This document shows positions 1 to 5,229 of a stretch of DNA of 8,570 bases, in pieces. The translations under genes and the position numbers were made by a program. Below the pieces are notes generated by a model. That model saw only the letters and a list, made by a program, of their open reading frames with translations, made no database searches and had not been told where the DNA came from. How positions within the stretch are numbered: position 1 is the stretch's first letter; the number at the start of each line of letters is the position of its first letter. Origin of the DNA: Solirubrobacterales bacterium (GTDB lineage Bacteria > Actinomycetota > Thermoleophilia > Solirubrobacterales > 70-9); contig JASLJO010000157.1 of assembly GCA_030152505.1 (NCBI GenBank), forward strand, positions 1 through 8,570, written 5' to 3'.

Positions 1-976
1 CCTCGGTGTCCATCTTCCAGGCGGCGAACAGGGTGAGCAGGCGGGCCTGGTCGATTTCCATCCGCGAGGTGGCGATCGCCTCCTGGACGAACTGCTTGTC
101 GGCCAGCGGCCCGCCGAAGGCGTGGCGCTCGTTGGCGCGGCGGCACATCATCTCGTGGGCCCGCTCCGCCGATCCGATCGCTCGCATGCAGTGGTGGATG
201 CGCCCGGGGCCGAGCCGGTCCTGGGCGATCGCAAAGCCGGCCCCGCGCTCGCCGAGCAGGTTGGCGGCGGGGACGCGGCAGTCTTCGTAGCGAATCTCGC
301 AGTGTCCGGGGCCGGCGGTGTGGCCCATCACCGGGATCGGCCGCACCAGGTCGAAGCCGGGGTTGTCGGTCGGCACGCAGATCATCGAGGCGCGCGCGTA
401 GGGCGGCGCCTCGGGGTCGGTGACGACCATCGCGATCGCCAGGTCGGCACCGACCGCGCCGCTGGTGAACCACTTGTGGCCGTTGATCACCCACTCCTCG
501 CCGTCGAGCTCGGCGGTTGCCTGCAGGAGGGTCGGATCGGAGCCGGAGACCTCCGGCTCGGTCATCGAGAAGCAGGAGCGGATGCGGCCCTCGAGCAGCG
601 GCTCGAGCCAGCGATCGCGCTGCTCCTCGGTGCCGTGCTCGGCGAGGATCTCCATGTTGCCGGTGTCGGGCGCGGAGCAGTTGAAGGCCATCGGCGCAGC
701 CGCCGGGCTGCGACCCATCTCCTCGCAGAGCAGGCCGTACTCCCAGTTGGTCAAGCCGGGGCCGAAGCGCTCGTCGGGCATGAAGAGGTTCCAGAGGCCC
801 TCCGACTTGGCCTTCTCGCGTACCTCGACCAGGATCTTCGGGTAGGGGACGCCCGGCCCGACCTCGGCGTCGAGCGCTGCCATGATCTCCCGCTCCTGCG
901 GGTAGATCTCGGCGTCGATGAAGTCGAGGATGCGCTCGCGCAGGGTCTCGACCTGGGGGCTTGGCTTGAAGTCCAT
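1..976 (-). CDS. Acyl-CoA dehydrogenase family protein (3' end outside window)
   Basis: Flavoenzyme of the acyl-CoA dehydrogenase superfamily, expected to oxidise an acyl-CoA to the 2-enoyl-CoA with FAD and pass electrons to an electron-transfer flavoprotein in the cytoplasm. About 325 residues are visible, starting MDFKPSPQVETLRERI. Near residue 139 lies TEPEVSGSDPT, the family signature around the flavin. Further on, MGHTAGPGHCEIRYEDCRVP and NLLGERGAGFAIAQDRLGPGR match the middle beta domain and its exit, and RHAFGGPLADKQ followed by SRMEIDQARLL matches the C-terminal helical domain. The overall style is that of the roughly 400-residue ACAD10/11-like branch, so some 80 residues are probably missing at the left edge, and the catalytic base cannot be judged. 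I chose ATG 976-974 because a TAGCTT hexamer ends exactly 7 nt upstream and the N-terminus matches the family. The natural acyl substrate cannot be read from the sequence. Confidence 0.93.
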   Translation of the reverse strand, partial: MDFKPSPQVETLRERILDFIDAEIYPQEREIMAALDAEVGPGVPYPKILVEVREKAKSEGLWNLFMPDERFGPGLTNWEYGLLCEEMGRSPAAAPMAFNCSAPDTGNMEILAEHGTEEQRDRWLEPLLEGRIRSCFSMTEPEVSGSDPTLLQATAELDGEEWVINGHKWFTSGAVGADLAIAMVVTDPEAPPYARASMICVPTDNPGFDLVRPIPVMGHTAGPGHCEIRYEDCRVPAANLLGERGAGFAIAQDRLGPGRIHHCMRAIGSAERAHEMMCRRANERHAFGGPLADKQFVQEAIATSRMEIDQARLLTLFAAWKMDTE

Positions 977-983
977 GGCGGGA

Positions 984-989
984 AAGCTA
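984..989 (-). promoter_or_regulatory. -10 element of a leaderless promoter for the acyl-CoA dehydrogenase
   Basis: On the minus strand TAGCTT (989 to 984) fits the TAnnnT -10 pattern and is followed by 7 nt (TCCCGCC) and then the ATG at 976. Transcription would begin at or next to the start codon. No Shine-Dalgarno sequence is present. The element lies inside the 15-bp gap after the preceding gene's stop codon, so this gene could be transcribed independently. No clear -35 box is visible. Confidence 0.5.
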
Positions 990-991
990 GC

Positions 992-1558
992 TCAGCGGCG
1001 GCTGTAGCGGGCGAAGAGCTCGCCCTCCTCCTCCAGCAGCCAGGCGAGCTTCAGAGGGACGACGTCGTCGAGCTCGCCCTCGAGGATGCGTGGCGGCACG
1101 CCACCCCCGCTCAGCTTTGGCGCAATCGTCAGGAAGAGCTCGTCGACCAGGCCGGCCGCCTGTAGTGAGCCGTGCAGCGTCGGCCCCCCCTCGCAGAGGA
1201 GGGCCCTGACGCCTTCCTCGCGCAACGTACGCAGCAGGGGCGGGAGATCGACCCGTCCCTCGGGCCCGCTTTTGACCACGACCAGCCGCCGGCCGATCTG
1301 GTCATAGCCCTCGACTCGTTTCGTGCCGTGGCCGATCATCACCGCGTCGAAGCGCTTGCGCAGGCCGACCAGCATCGCCGTGTCGATGCCCGATCCGATC
1401 GAACCGGAGCGGCCCTCTATCGTCGCCCGCCCGTCGACCGTGGCGGCGAAGTTCATCGCCACGAAGGGGCGGTTCTCGCCGGCGTGCTCGCCCGGCCGGT
1501 AGCCCTCGAGCTGCTCCTCGACCGAGGTTTCGCCGGGATCGGGGAGCAGCCGCCGCAT
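992..1558 (-). CDS. Dihydrofolate reductase / RibD C-terminal-domain family protein, short form
   Basis: Predicted NADPH-binding reductase of the RibD C-terminal (pyrimidine reductase/DHFR-like) fold, 188 residues. The N-terminal strand and loop read FVAMNFAATVDGRATI (about residues 32-47). The nucleotide-binding turn reads AVMIGHGTKRVEGY (72-85). The second signature LLCEGGPTLHGSLQAAGLVDE (120-140) leads into ELFLTIAPKLSGGG. Stand-alone members are usually about 220-240 residues. Here the stretch between the GTxRxEGY turn (ends 85) and the strand RLVVVKSG (91) is only a few residues, where homologues I know carry an extra strand and helix. Stand-alone actinobacterial members are often annotated as riboflavin-related, but no other rib gene is nearby, so the substrate is open. 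The ATG at 1558-1556 is supported by TACGCT ending 7 nt upstream. The gene starts 24 bp after the sulfotransferase stop. Confidence 0.88.
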   Translation of the reverse strand: MRRLLPDPGETSVEEQLEGYRPGEHAGENRPFVAMNFAATVDGRATIEGRSGSIGSGIDTAMLVGLRKRFDAVMIGHGTKRVEGYDQIGRRLVVVKSGPEGRVDLPPLLRTLREEGVRALLCEGGPTLHGSLQAAGLVDELFLTIAPKLSGGGVPPRILEGELDDVVPLKLAWLLEEEGELFARYSRR

Positions 1559-1565
1559 CGGACGG

Positions 1566-1571
1566 AGCGTA
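1566..1571 (-). promoter_or_regulatory. -10 element of a leaderless promoter for the RibD-C-like gene
   Basis: Minus-strand TACGCT (1571 to 1566) fits TAnnnT and stands 7 nt (CCGTCCG) before the ATG at 1558. It sits in the 24-bp gap between the sulfotransferase stop codon and this start, so the gene need not be cotranscribed with its upstream neighbour. The same hexamer occurs on the minus strand at 5229-5224. No convincing -35 box. Confidence 0.5.
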
Positions 1572-1582
1572 CCCGGGACCGC

Positions 1583-2572
1583 TCAGGAGTAGTCGTGCCA
1601 GCCGGCGAACTCGCGGCCGGCGAACTCCTGCAGCGCGGCGACGTCGGTGCCGAAGCGGCCGCGCAGGGTCTCGAAGAGGTCGTCGGGCAGCTCCGGCTTG
1701 GGGGCCGGTGGCTTCTCCGGGTCGTGGACGACCTTCTCGACGATCCAACGCAGTGACTCCGGAAGGCGGTCGAAATTGCGGTCGAAGGATCGCAGGCCCG
1801 GCAGTTTCACCAGCTTCTCCATCACCTGGTATTTGTCGCCCTGCTTGGCGCTCGACTTCTCCCACTCACGGTCGAACTGCTCCGAGGTGAAGCCCTCGTC
1901 GACGCGGGCGAAGCGGAACGCCTTGCGCATCGTCTCCTCGCGTTCTGACTGCAGCTCCTCCTGCGTGATCACCTCGATCTGCCCGCGGTCGAACAGCTCC
2001 AGGTAGGGCTGCAGCTGCATCCAGTACAGCGAGCGGTGGATATAGGAGGAGTCCGGCCCCGAGAGGGTCGGGACGAGCTCGCGGGTCTCATAGCCCGCTC
2101 CTGTCGCGTGCACCCAGTGCGAGAGGATCCGCTTGATCGGGTCGCGCACCATGTAGATCAGCTTGGCGTCGGGACAGTGCTCGCGGATCTTGTTTGGCAC
2201 GTCGTGGAAGCGGGGCAGGTTCGTGTAGTGGGGGGAGGACTCGCCGCGCACCCGGAAGCGGTCGTCGAAGCGGCTCGCGTACCAGTCGAGGCCGAGGTCC
2301 CAGTTGAGCTCCTGGGCAAAGAAGTTGAGCTCCTTCGGCTTCGACATCTGGATCTGCGGGTGGAGGCCGAGGTAGTGGTGGATGCTCGTCGTGCCGCACT
2401 TCAGGCCCCCGACGATGATCAGGTTCGGCAGCTCGGCGTGGCGCTTGCGGCGGCGGCGGAAGCGGTTGCCGCGGTCGCCGGTGAAGCGCTCGCGGGCACG
2501 CGCGCACATCGCCTCGTCGGCGGGGTCGCGGGGGGCTGCGGGCCTGGCCTGAGTCGTCTCGGGCTCTGACAC
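1583..2572 (-). CDS. PAPS-dependent sulfotransferase
   Basis: Transfers a sulfuryl group from 3'-phosphoadenylyl sulfate (PAPS) to a hydroxyl or amine acceptor. 329 residues. The 5'-phosphosulfate-binding loop is IIVGGLKCGTTSIHHYL (about 52-68), with Lys58 in the usual catalytic/PAPS-binding position and the GTTS run after it. SKPKELNFF (77-85) matches the loop seen in heparan-sulfate-type sulfotransferases. The 3'-phosphate-binding motif is YMVRDPIKRILSHW (140-153), with Arg143 and Ser151 as expected ligands. A basic stretch RFRRRRKRH (37-45) precedes the domain. There is no signal peptide or membrane segment, so it should act in the cytoplasm or at the inner face of the membrane. The start is GTG 2572-2570. 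A TAGACT hexamer ends 9 nt upstream and is shared with the divergent membrane-protein gene, so the two may be co-expressed. The acceptor is unknown; a glycolipid or envelope polysaccharide is an inference from the neighbour. Confidence 0.9.
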   Translation of the reverse strand: MSEPETTQARPAAPRDPADEAMCARARERFTGDRGNRFRRRRKRHAELPNLIIVGGLKCGTTSIHHYLGLHPQIQMSKPKELNFFAQELNWDLGLDWYASRFDDRFRVRGESSPHYTNLPRFHDVPNKIREHCPDAKLIYMVRDPIKRILSHWVHATGAGYETRELVPTLSGPDSSYIHRSLYWMQLQPYLELFDRGQIEVITQEELQSEREETMRKAFRFARVDEGFTSEQFDREWEKSSAKQGDKYQVMEKLVKLPGLRSFDRNFDRLPESLRWIVEKVVHDPEKPPAPKPELPDDLFETLRGRFGTDVAALQEFAGREFAGWHDYS

Positions 2573-2580
2573 GAGCGGGC

Positions 2581-2587
2581 TAGTCTA
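2581..2587. promoter_or_regulatory. Shared bidirectional -10 core (TAGTCTA) between sulfotransferase and flippase-like gene
   Basis: The plus strand reads TAGTCT (2581-2586), followed by 7 nt and the ATG at 2594. The minus strand reads TAGACT (2587-2582), followed by 9 nt and the GTG at 2572. Both hexamers fit TAnnnT and overlap by 5 bp. They sit in an 11-bp inverted repeat, GCTAG-T-CTAGC (2579-2589). The whole divergent gap is only 21 bp, so the two genes would be read from a single symmetric core as leaderless or nearly leaderless messages. The inverted repeat could instead be a small operator. Confidence 0.5.
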
Positions 2588-2593
2588 GCTGCG

Positions 2594-3598
2594 ATGCCAC
2601 CCGCCGACTTCGCATCCAGCGCAGAAGCCTTCGCCAGGGCCGTGACGGCCTTCTTCGAGCATCTTTCGGACATCCATTGGACCCCGTTCGCCCTGGCTCT
2701 GGCTTGTCTTGCGGGGATGCAGCTCTCCCGCGCGTGGGCTTGGCGCAACGTCCTCCACGCCGCCTATCCAGGCGTCCGCATCTCCTTCCTGGAGCTGAGC
2801 GCCGCCTATCTGGCCGGGGCGGGGATCAACGCAATCCTCCCTGCCCACGCTGGCGACGTGACCAAAGTCTTCCTGGTCAAACGCCAGATCCCCGGCTCCT
2901 CCTACCCGGCGGTCACCTCCTCCTTCCTCGTCCAGACCGTCTTCGACACGACGATCGGCCTGCTCGTGCTGCTCTATGCGATCTCGCAGGGGCTGCTGCC
3001 GAAGCCGCCGCAGTTGCCCGACCTGCCCGCCTTCGAGCTCTCCTTCTGGGCCGAACATCCGCAGGTCTTCCTGATCACGCTGGGCGTGGTGCTTTTGGCG
3101 ATCGCGATCGCGATCTACCTGCTGGCGCACCGGGTGCGGGCCTTCTGGCAGCGGGTCCGGCAGGGGGTCGCGATCCTCGCCACCCCGCGCCGTTACATGC
3201 GTGAGGTCGCGGCCTGGCAGGGCGTCGGCTGGCTCCTTCGCTTCGCCGCCTTTTGGTTCTTCCTCGAAGCGTTCAACATCGGCGGCTCGATCGGCAACGT
3301 GATGCTGGTGATGAGCGTGCAGGCGATTGCCAACGTCGTCCCCTTCACCCCGGGCGGCGCCGGCGCCCAGCAGGCGCTGCTGGTGGCGACGCTCTCCGGC
3401 CCCTCGCGCTCGGCCGTCCTCTCCTTCTCGGTTGGTACCCAGATAGCGATGGCCGCGTGGTCGGTCGTGCTCGGCTTCGCCGCGATCATGCTGGTGTTCC
3501 GCACCACCGACTGGCGGGGACTGATCAAGCAGGCCGAAGACGACCGGGACGAGGCACCCCGCCGGTCAGGAATTGGTCAGCTCGACCAGCCTGGATAG
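2594..3598 (+). CDS. Flippase-like / lysylphosphatidylglycerol synthase TM-region family membrane protein (UPF0104)
   Basis: Integral membrane protein of 334 residues, the size of the stand-alone lysylphosphatidylglycerol-synthase transmembrane (PF03706, AglD-like) family. The sequence shows about seven to eight hydrophobic segments. It also carries two conserved family blocks: GINAILPAHAGDVTKVFLV (about 78-96) with the following VTSSFLVQTVFDT, and PFTPGGAGAQQALL (about 250-263), which matches the family's PGGxG motif before the last helices. The C-terminal tail is hydrophilic (TDWRGLIKQAEDDRDE) and probably cytoplasmic. No aminoacyl-transferase (MprF C-terminal) domain follows, so it is not a full lysyl-PG synthase. 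Family members are linked to lipid or polyprenyl-glycan transfer across membranes, often without proof. ATG 2594 is preceded at 7 nt by TAGTCT. The 3' end overlaps the convergent TadE-like gene by 22 bp. Confidence 0.88.
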   Translation: MPPADFASSAEAFARAVTAFFEHLSDIHWTPFALALACLAGMQLSRAWAWRNVLHAAYPGVRISFLELSAAYLAGAGINAILPAHAGDVTKVFLVKRQIPGSSYPAVTSSFLVQTVFDTTIGLLVLLYAISQGLLPKPPQLPDLPAFELSFWAEHPQVFLITLGVVLLAIAIAIYLLAHRVRAFWQRVRQGVAILATPRRYMREVAAWQGVGWLLRFAAFWFFLEAFNIGGSIGNVMLVMSVQAIANVVPFTPGGAGAQQALLVATLSGPSRSAVLSFSVGTQIAMAAWSVVLGFAAIMLVFRTTDWRGLIKQAEDDRDEAPRRSGIGQLDQPG

Positions 3599-4221
3599 CG
3601 GCCGTCGATCTTCCAGCGCCATGGTGGCTCTTCACCGGGCGGGAAGTCGTACTGGTCGCGGCCGGGCAGCGTCTCCAGGGGGACGAGGTCCGGGTCGTCC
3701 TTCAGCAGCACGCGAACGTGGCTCGCCGCTTCGAGCTGCATTCGGCCGGCGCGGCGGACGATGCGTTCCCAGCCGAGCCCGGGGCGGTAGAGCCAGTAGG
3801 TGAGCTCGATCCAGCCGAGGCTGCGCCGGTCCTCGAGCTGGGTGAAGGCGGTGACGCGGCGGCCGGCGGTCGTCAGGTGGGGGCCGGCGGCGACCGCGCA
3901 GCTCTCGCGTCGGCAGCGGCGGAAGTCGACCGGCATGAGCGGCAGCCCGGAGGGTCCGCGGCGAGCGGCAGGTGCCGGTGCAAGGGCGCGGGCGAGGCGG
4001 GCCAGCGGCCAGCCATAGGCGGGCACCAGCGGATGATGGTGGCAGGGGCCGGGAGGGCGGGGCGCGCAGACCAGCCGTCGCGCGATCGTGCCGCCGAGGC
4101 TCTTGCGTGGGTCGATTTCGCCGCCGGCCTCAAGCGCCGCGATGGCGGCCAGCAGAAGCAGTGCGATCAGCGCCGCCAGCCCAGCCTGCTCGACGCTCGC
4201 CGTGCCTCTTTCGCTTCGCAT
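3577..4221 (-). CDS. TadE/pilin-like single-TM protein with paired-cysteine C-terminal domain
   Basis: 214 residues. The N-terminus RGTASVEQAGLAALIALLLL looks like a type IV/TadE prepilin signal: Gly6, then Glu at position +5 of the would-be mature protein (Glu11), then one hydrophobic helix to about residue 30. A prepilin peptidase would cut after Gly6. After the helix come two cysteine pairs (Cys52/Cys60 and Cys103/Cys108). The second pair lies in PVDFRRCRRESCAV, a block I recognise from uncharacterised TadE-like proteins of Thermoleophilia. The rest contains tyrosine/tryptophan-rich strands (IELTYWLYRPGLGWERI) and a hydrophilic end. The product should be anchored in the membrane with the C-terminus outside. 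No other Tad/Flp pilus genes are in the window. The ATG at 4221-4219 follows TAGCGT at 7 nt. Function unknown beyond this topology. The last codons overlap the convergent membrane-protein gene. Confidence 0.78.
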   Translation of the reverse strand: MRSERGTASVEQAGLAALIALLLLAAIAALEAGGEIDPRKSLGGTIARRLVCAPRPPGPCHHHPLVPAYGWPLARLARALAPAPAARRGPSGLPLMPVDFRRCRRESCAVAAGPHLTTAGRRVTAFTQLEDRRSLGWIELTYWLYRPGLGWERIVRRAGRMQLEAASHVRVLLKDDPDLVPLETLPGRDQYDFPPGEEPPWRWKIDGRYPGWSS

Positions 4222-4228
4222 GGCAACG

Positions 4229-4234
4229 ACGCTA
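4229..4234 (-). promoter_or_regulatory. -10 element of a leaderless promoter for the TadE-like gene
   Basis: Minus-strand TAGCGT (4234 to 4229) fits TAnnnT and is followed by 7 nt (CGTTGCC) and the ATG at 4221. The AGGAGG seen here on the plus strand (4234-4239) is in the wrong orientation for this gene and about 75 nt from the next plus-strand start, so it is not a ribosome binding site. The divergent gap to the next gene is 92 bp. Confidence 0.5.
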
Positions 4235-4301
4235 GGAGGCGCCGGCGCGCGGGTGGCGCGCGCAATGAAACGAGTTGGTGTCCTCTCTCGCCCGGTCTGC
4301 T

Positions 4302-4307
4302 TACATT
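4302..4307 (+). promoter_or_regulatory. -10 element of a leaderless promoter for the 87-aa gene
   Basis: TACATT fits TAnnnT and is followed by 6 nt (CCCCCT) and GTG 4314. This decides the start of the small gene: a longer reading from TTG 4275 would place the hexamer inside the coding region. No clear -35 at 16-18 bp spacing. Confidence 0.5.
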
Positions 4308-4313
4308 CCCCCT

Positions 4314-4577
4314 GTGGAGGGCTTCAACCTCTTTGGCGACCCCGACGAGTTCCGCGCCCGTATGGAGGAGCTCAGCGAGCAGATGCAGTCCTCCCAGCGG
4401 GTCGCCTGGGCCGACAATGCGATCCGCCTCGCGGTCGAGCTGACCGTCGCCTCGATCGGCCAGATGGAGCTGTCAGGCTCGAGCGACGAGCAGGCGATGC
4501 AGGCGCGCGACGCCATCCGGGTGCTCTTCCCAGAGGCCGTGACGTTGGTCCGCGAGGCGCGCGAAGGATTGTCGTAG
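4314..4577 (+). CDS. Small acidic hypothetical protein (87 aa)
   Basis: I do not recognise a family. The product would be 87 residues beginning (V)EGFNLFGDPDEFRARMEELS. It is hydrophilic, acidic and almost certainly helical, with no cysteine, membrane segment or signal peptide. The first third (FRARMEELSEQMQSSQRVAW) could form a coiled-coil stretch, and the middle (AIRLAVELTVASIGQMEL) is an amphipathic or core helix. GTG 4314 is preferred over the in-frame TTG 4275 because the TACATT hexamer sits 6 nt before it and the extra 13 residues (VSSLARSAYIPP) look like non-coding sequence. It is divergent from the TadE-like gene across 92 bp and ends 9 bp from the convergent zinc-ribbon gene. Its strong codon bias and clean reading frame support it as a real gene. 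Confidence 0.72.
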   Translation: MEGFNLFGDPDEFRARMEELSEQMQSSQRVAWADNAIRLAVELTVASIGQMELSGSSDEQAMQARDAIRVLFPEAVTLVREAREGLS

Positions 4578-4582
4578 CGAAG

Positions 4583-4599
4583 CGAGCTAGAGGAGCTCG
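4583..4599. terminator. Hairpin at convergent gene ends (possible bidirectional terminator)
   Basis: CGAGCT (4583-4588) pairs with AGCTCG (4594-4599) around a 5-nt loop, right over the convergent stop codons (plus stop at 4575-4577, minus stop at 4589-4587). It is flanked by a 9-bp direct repeat AGCGAAGCG (4576-4584 and 4601-4609). No T-run follows on either strand, so intrinsic termination is uncertain. Confidence 0.25.
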
Positions 4600-5216
4600 A
4601 AGCGAAGCGTGATCGCGCTGCCGCGGCCGGTGGCGGCCGCAATCAGCTCCAGGGGGACGGCGGCGAGCAGGGCGGGGACTGCGACGACGATCGATATAAG
4701 GGCGTCTAGGCGGCGCTGCCAGGGGCGTTCGGCCGGCACGGCCGCGCTGCGGCCGAGGGCGCCCAGGGCGACGTTGCGGCCGAAGGTGAAGCCGTTGAGG
4801 ATCGTCTGCCACATCGTGGCGATCGCCTTGCCGGCAGACCAGCGGGCGGACCTGACGACCTGGTCGCGCGTGGCGATGAGGCGCCGCACGGCCTCCGGGG
4901 TGAAGAGATAACGGGCGTCGGCGTGCAGCCCGGCCCAGCCGGCGCCGCCGATCCAGGCTGAGAAGCCGGCTCGGTTGGCGATCGTCCCCACTCCGCCGTC
5001 CTCGATCCGATCGAGCTCGTGCAGCGCCTCATCGGTGTCGCCCGGACCCCCGACGACGCCCAGCCCACAGCTCTCACAACGCCGCACCGCGCCGCGGAGT
5101 CCAGCCCGCTGATCGATCCAGCCGAAGAGCGGCTCGCCACAGGCGGGGCAGGGGGGGTTGTCGGGTCCGGCGCCCGCCTCGAGCGGGACGACCGGGGTGC
5201 GCTGTGGCATCTGCAC
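4587..5216 (-). CDS. Zinc-ribbon and C-terminal membrane-helix protein; resembles a methyltransferase lacking its SAM-binding core
   Basis: 209 residues from GTG 5216-5214. The N-terminus holds a four-cysteine zinc ribbon, CPAC (Cys23/Cys26) and CESCGLG (Cys47/Cys50). From about residue 75, GTIANRAGFSAWIGG, GWAGLHADARYLFTPEAVRR and MWQTILNGFTFGRN resemble the C-terminal half of zinc-ribbon class I methyltransferases (the region ending in Y-x-FTP-x-x-hydrophobic-RR-L). The glycine-rich SAM-binding half expected between the ribbon and this part is absent: only about 25 residues separate them. A hydrophobic segment (about 172-195, LISIVVAVPALLAAVPLEL) follows and probably binds the membrane. A methyltransferase function is therefore unlikely. 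The start GTG 5216 lies 7 nt after TACGCT; the nearby ATG 5210 would give a 13-nt leader with no Shine-Dalgarno site. The family resemblance is my reading, not a search result. Confidence 0.75.
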   Translation of the reverse strand: MQMPQRTPVVPLEAGAGPDNPPCPACGEPLFGWIDQRAGLRGAVRRCESCGLGVVGGPGDTDEALHELDRIEDGGVGTIANRAGFSAWIGGAGWAGLHADARYLFTPEAVRRLIATRDQVVRSARWSAGKAIATMWQTILNGFTFGRNVALGALGRSAAVPAERPWQRRLDALISIVVAVPALLAAVPLELIAAATGRGSAITLRFELL

Positions 5217-5222
5217 GCGCTG

Positions 5223-5229
5223 TAGCGTA
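5223..5229. promoter_or_regulatory. Shared bidirectional -10 core (TAGCGTA) between zinc-ribbon and CBS genes
   Basis: The plus strand reads TAGCGT (5223-5228), then 7 nt, then GTG 5236. The minus strand reads TACGCT (5229-5224), then 7 nt, then GTG 5216. The two TAnnnT hexamers overlap by 5 bp and the spacing to each start codon is identical, so the 19-bp divergent gap is nearly symmetric about this core. Both messages would be leaderless with GTG starts. No -35 boxes are evident. Confidence 0.55.

Noticed and set aside
122..1165. Long plus-strand reading frame (347 codons) opposite the acyl-CoA dehydrogenase and RibD-like genes
   Set aside because: It is the antisense shadow of two well-supported genes, rich in Gly/Ala/Arg/Val/Leu without any motif, as expected for the opposite strand of GC-rich codons.
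3574..3588. TGGTC/GACCA stem as a terminator between convergent genes
   Set aside because: Only five base pairs, no T-run, and fully inside coding sequence of both genes.
4245..4263. GCGCGC-GGGTG-GCGCGC hairpin in the 92-bp divergent gap
   Set aside because: The arms are a simple GC alternation that arises easily at this base composition, and the hairpin lies upstream of both proposed start sites; no specific role can be supported.
4275..4313. TTG start adding 13 residues to the 87-aa protein
   Set aside because: It would place the TACATT -10 hexamer inside the coding region; GTG 4314 fits the spacing shared by the other genes.
3253..4443. Plus-strand frame of 396 codons over the flippase-like 3' half and the TadE-like gene
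   Set aside because: It runs through two better genes and the 92-bp promoter gap, and its translation is low-complexity Arg/Ala/Gly with no domain.
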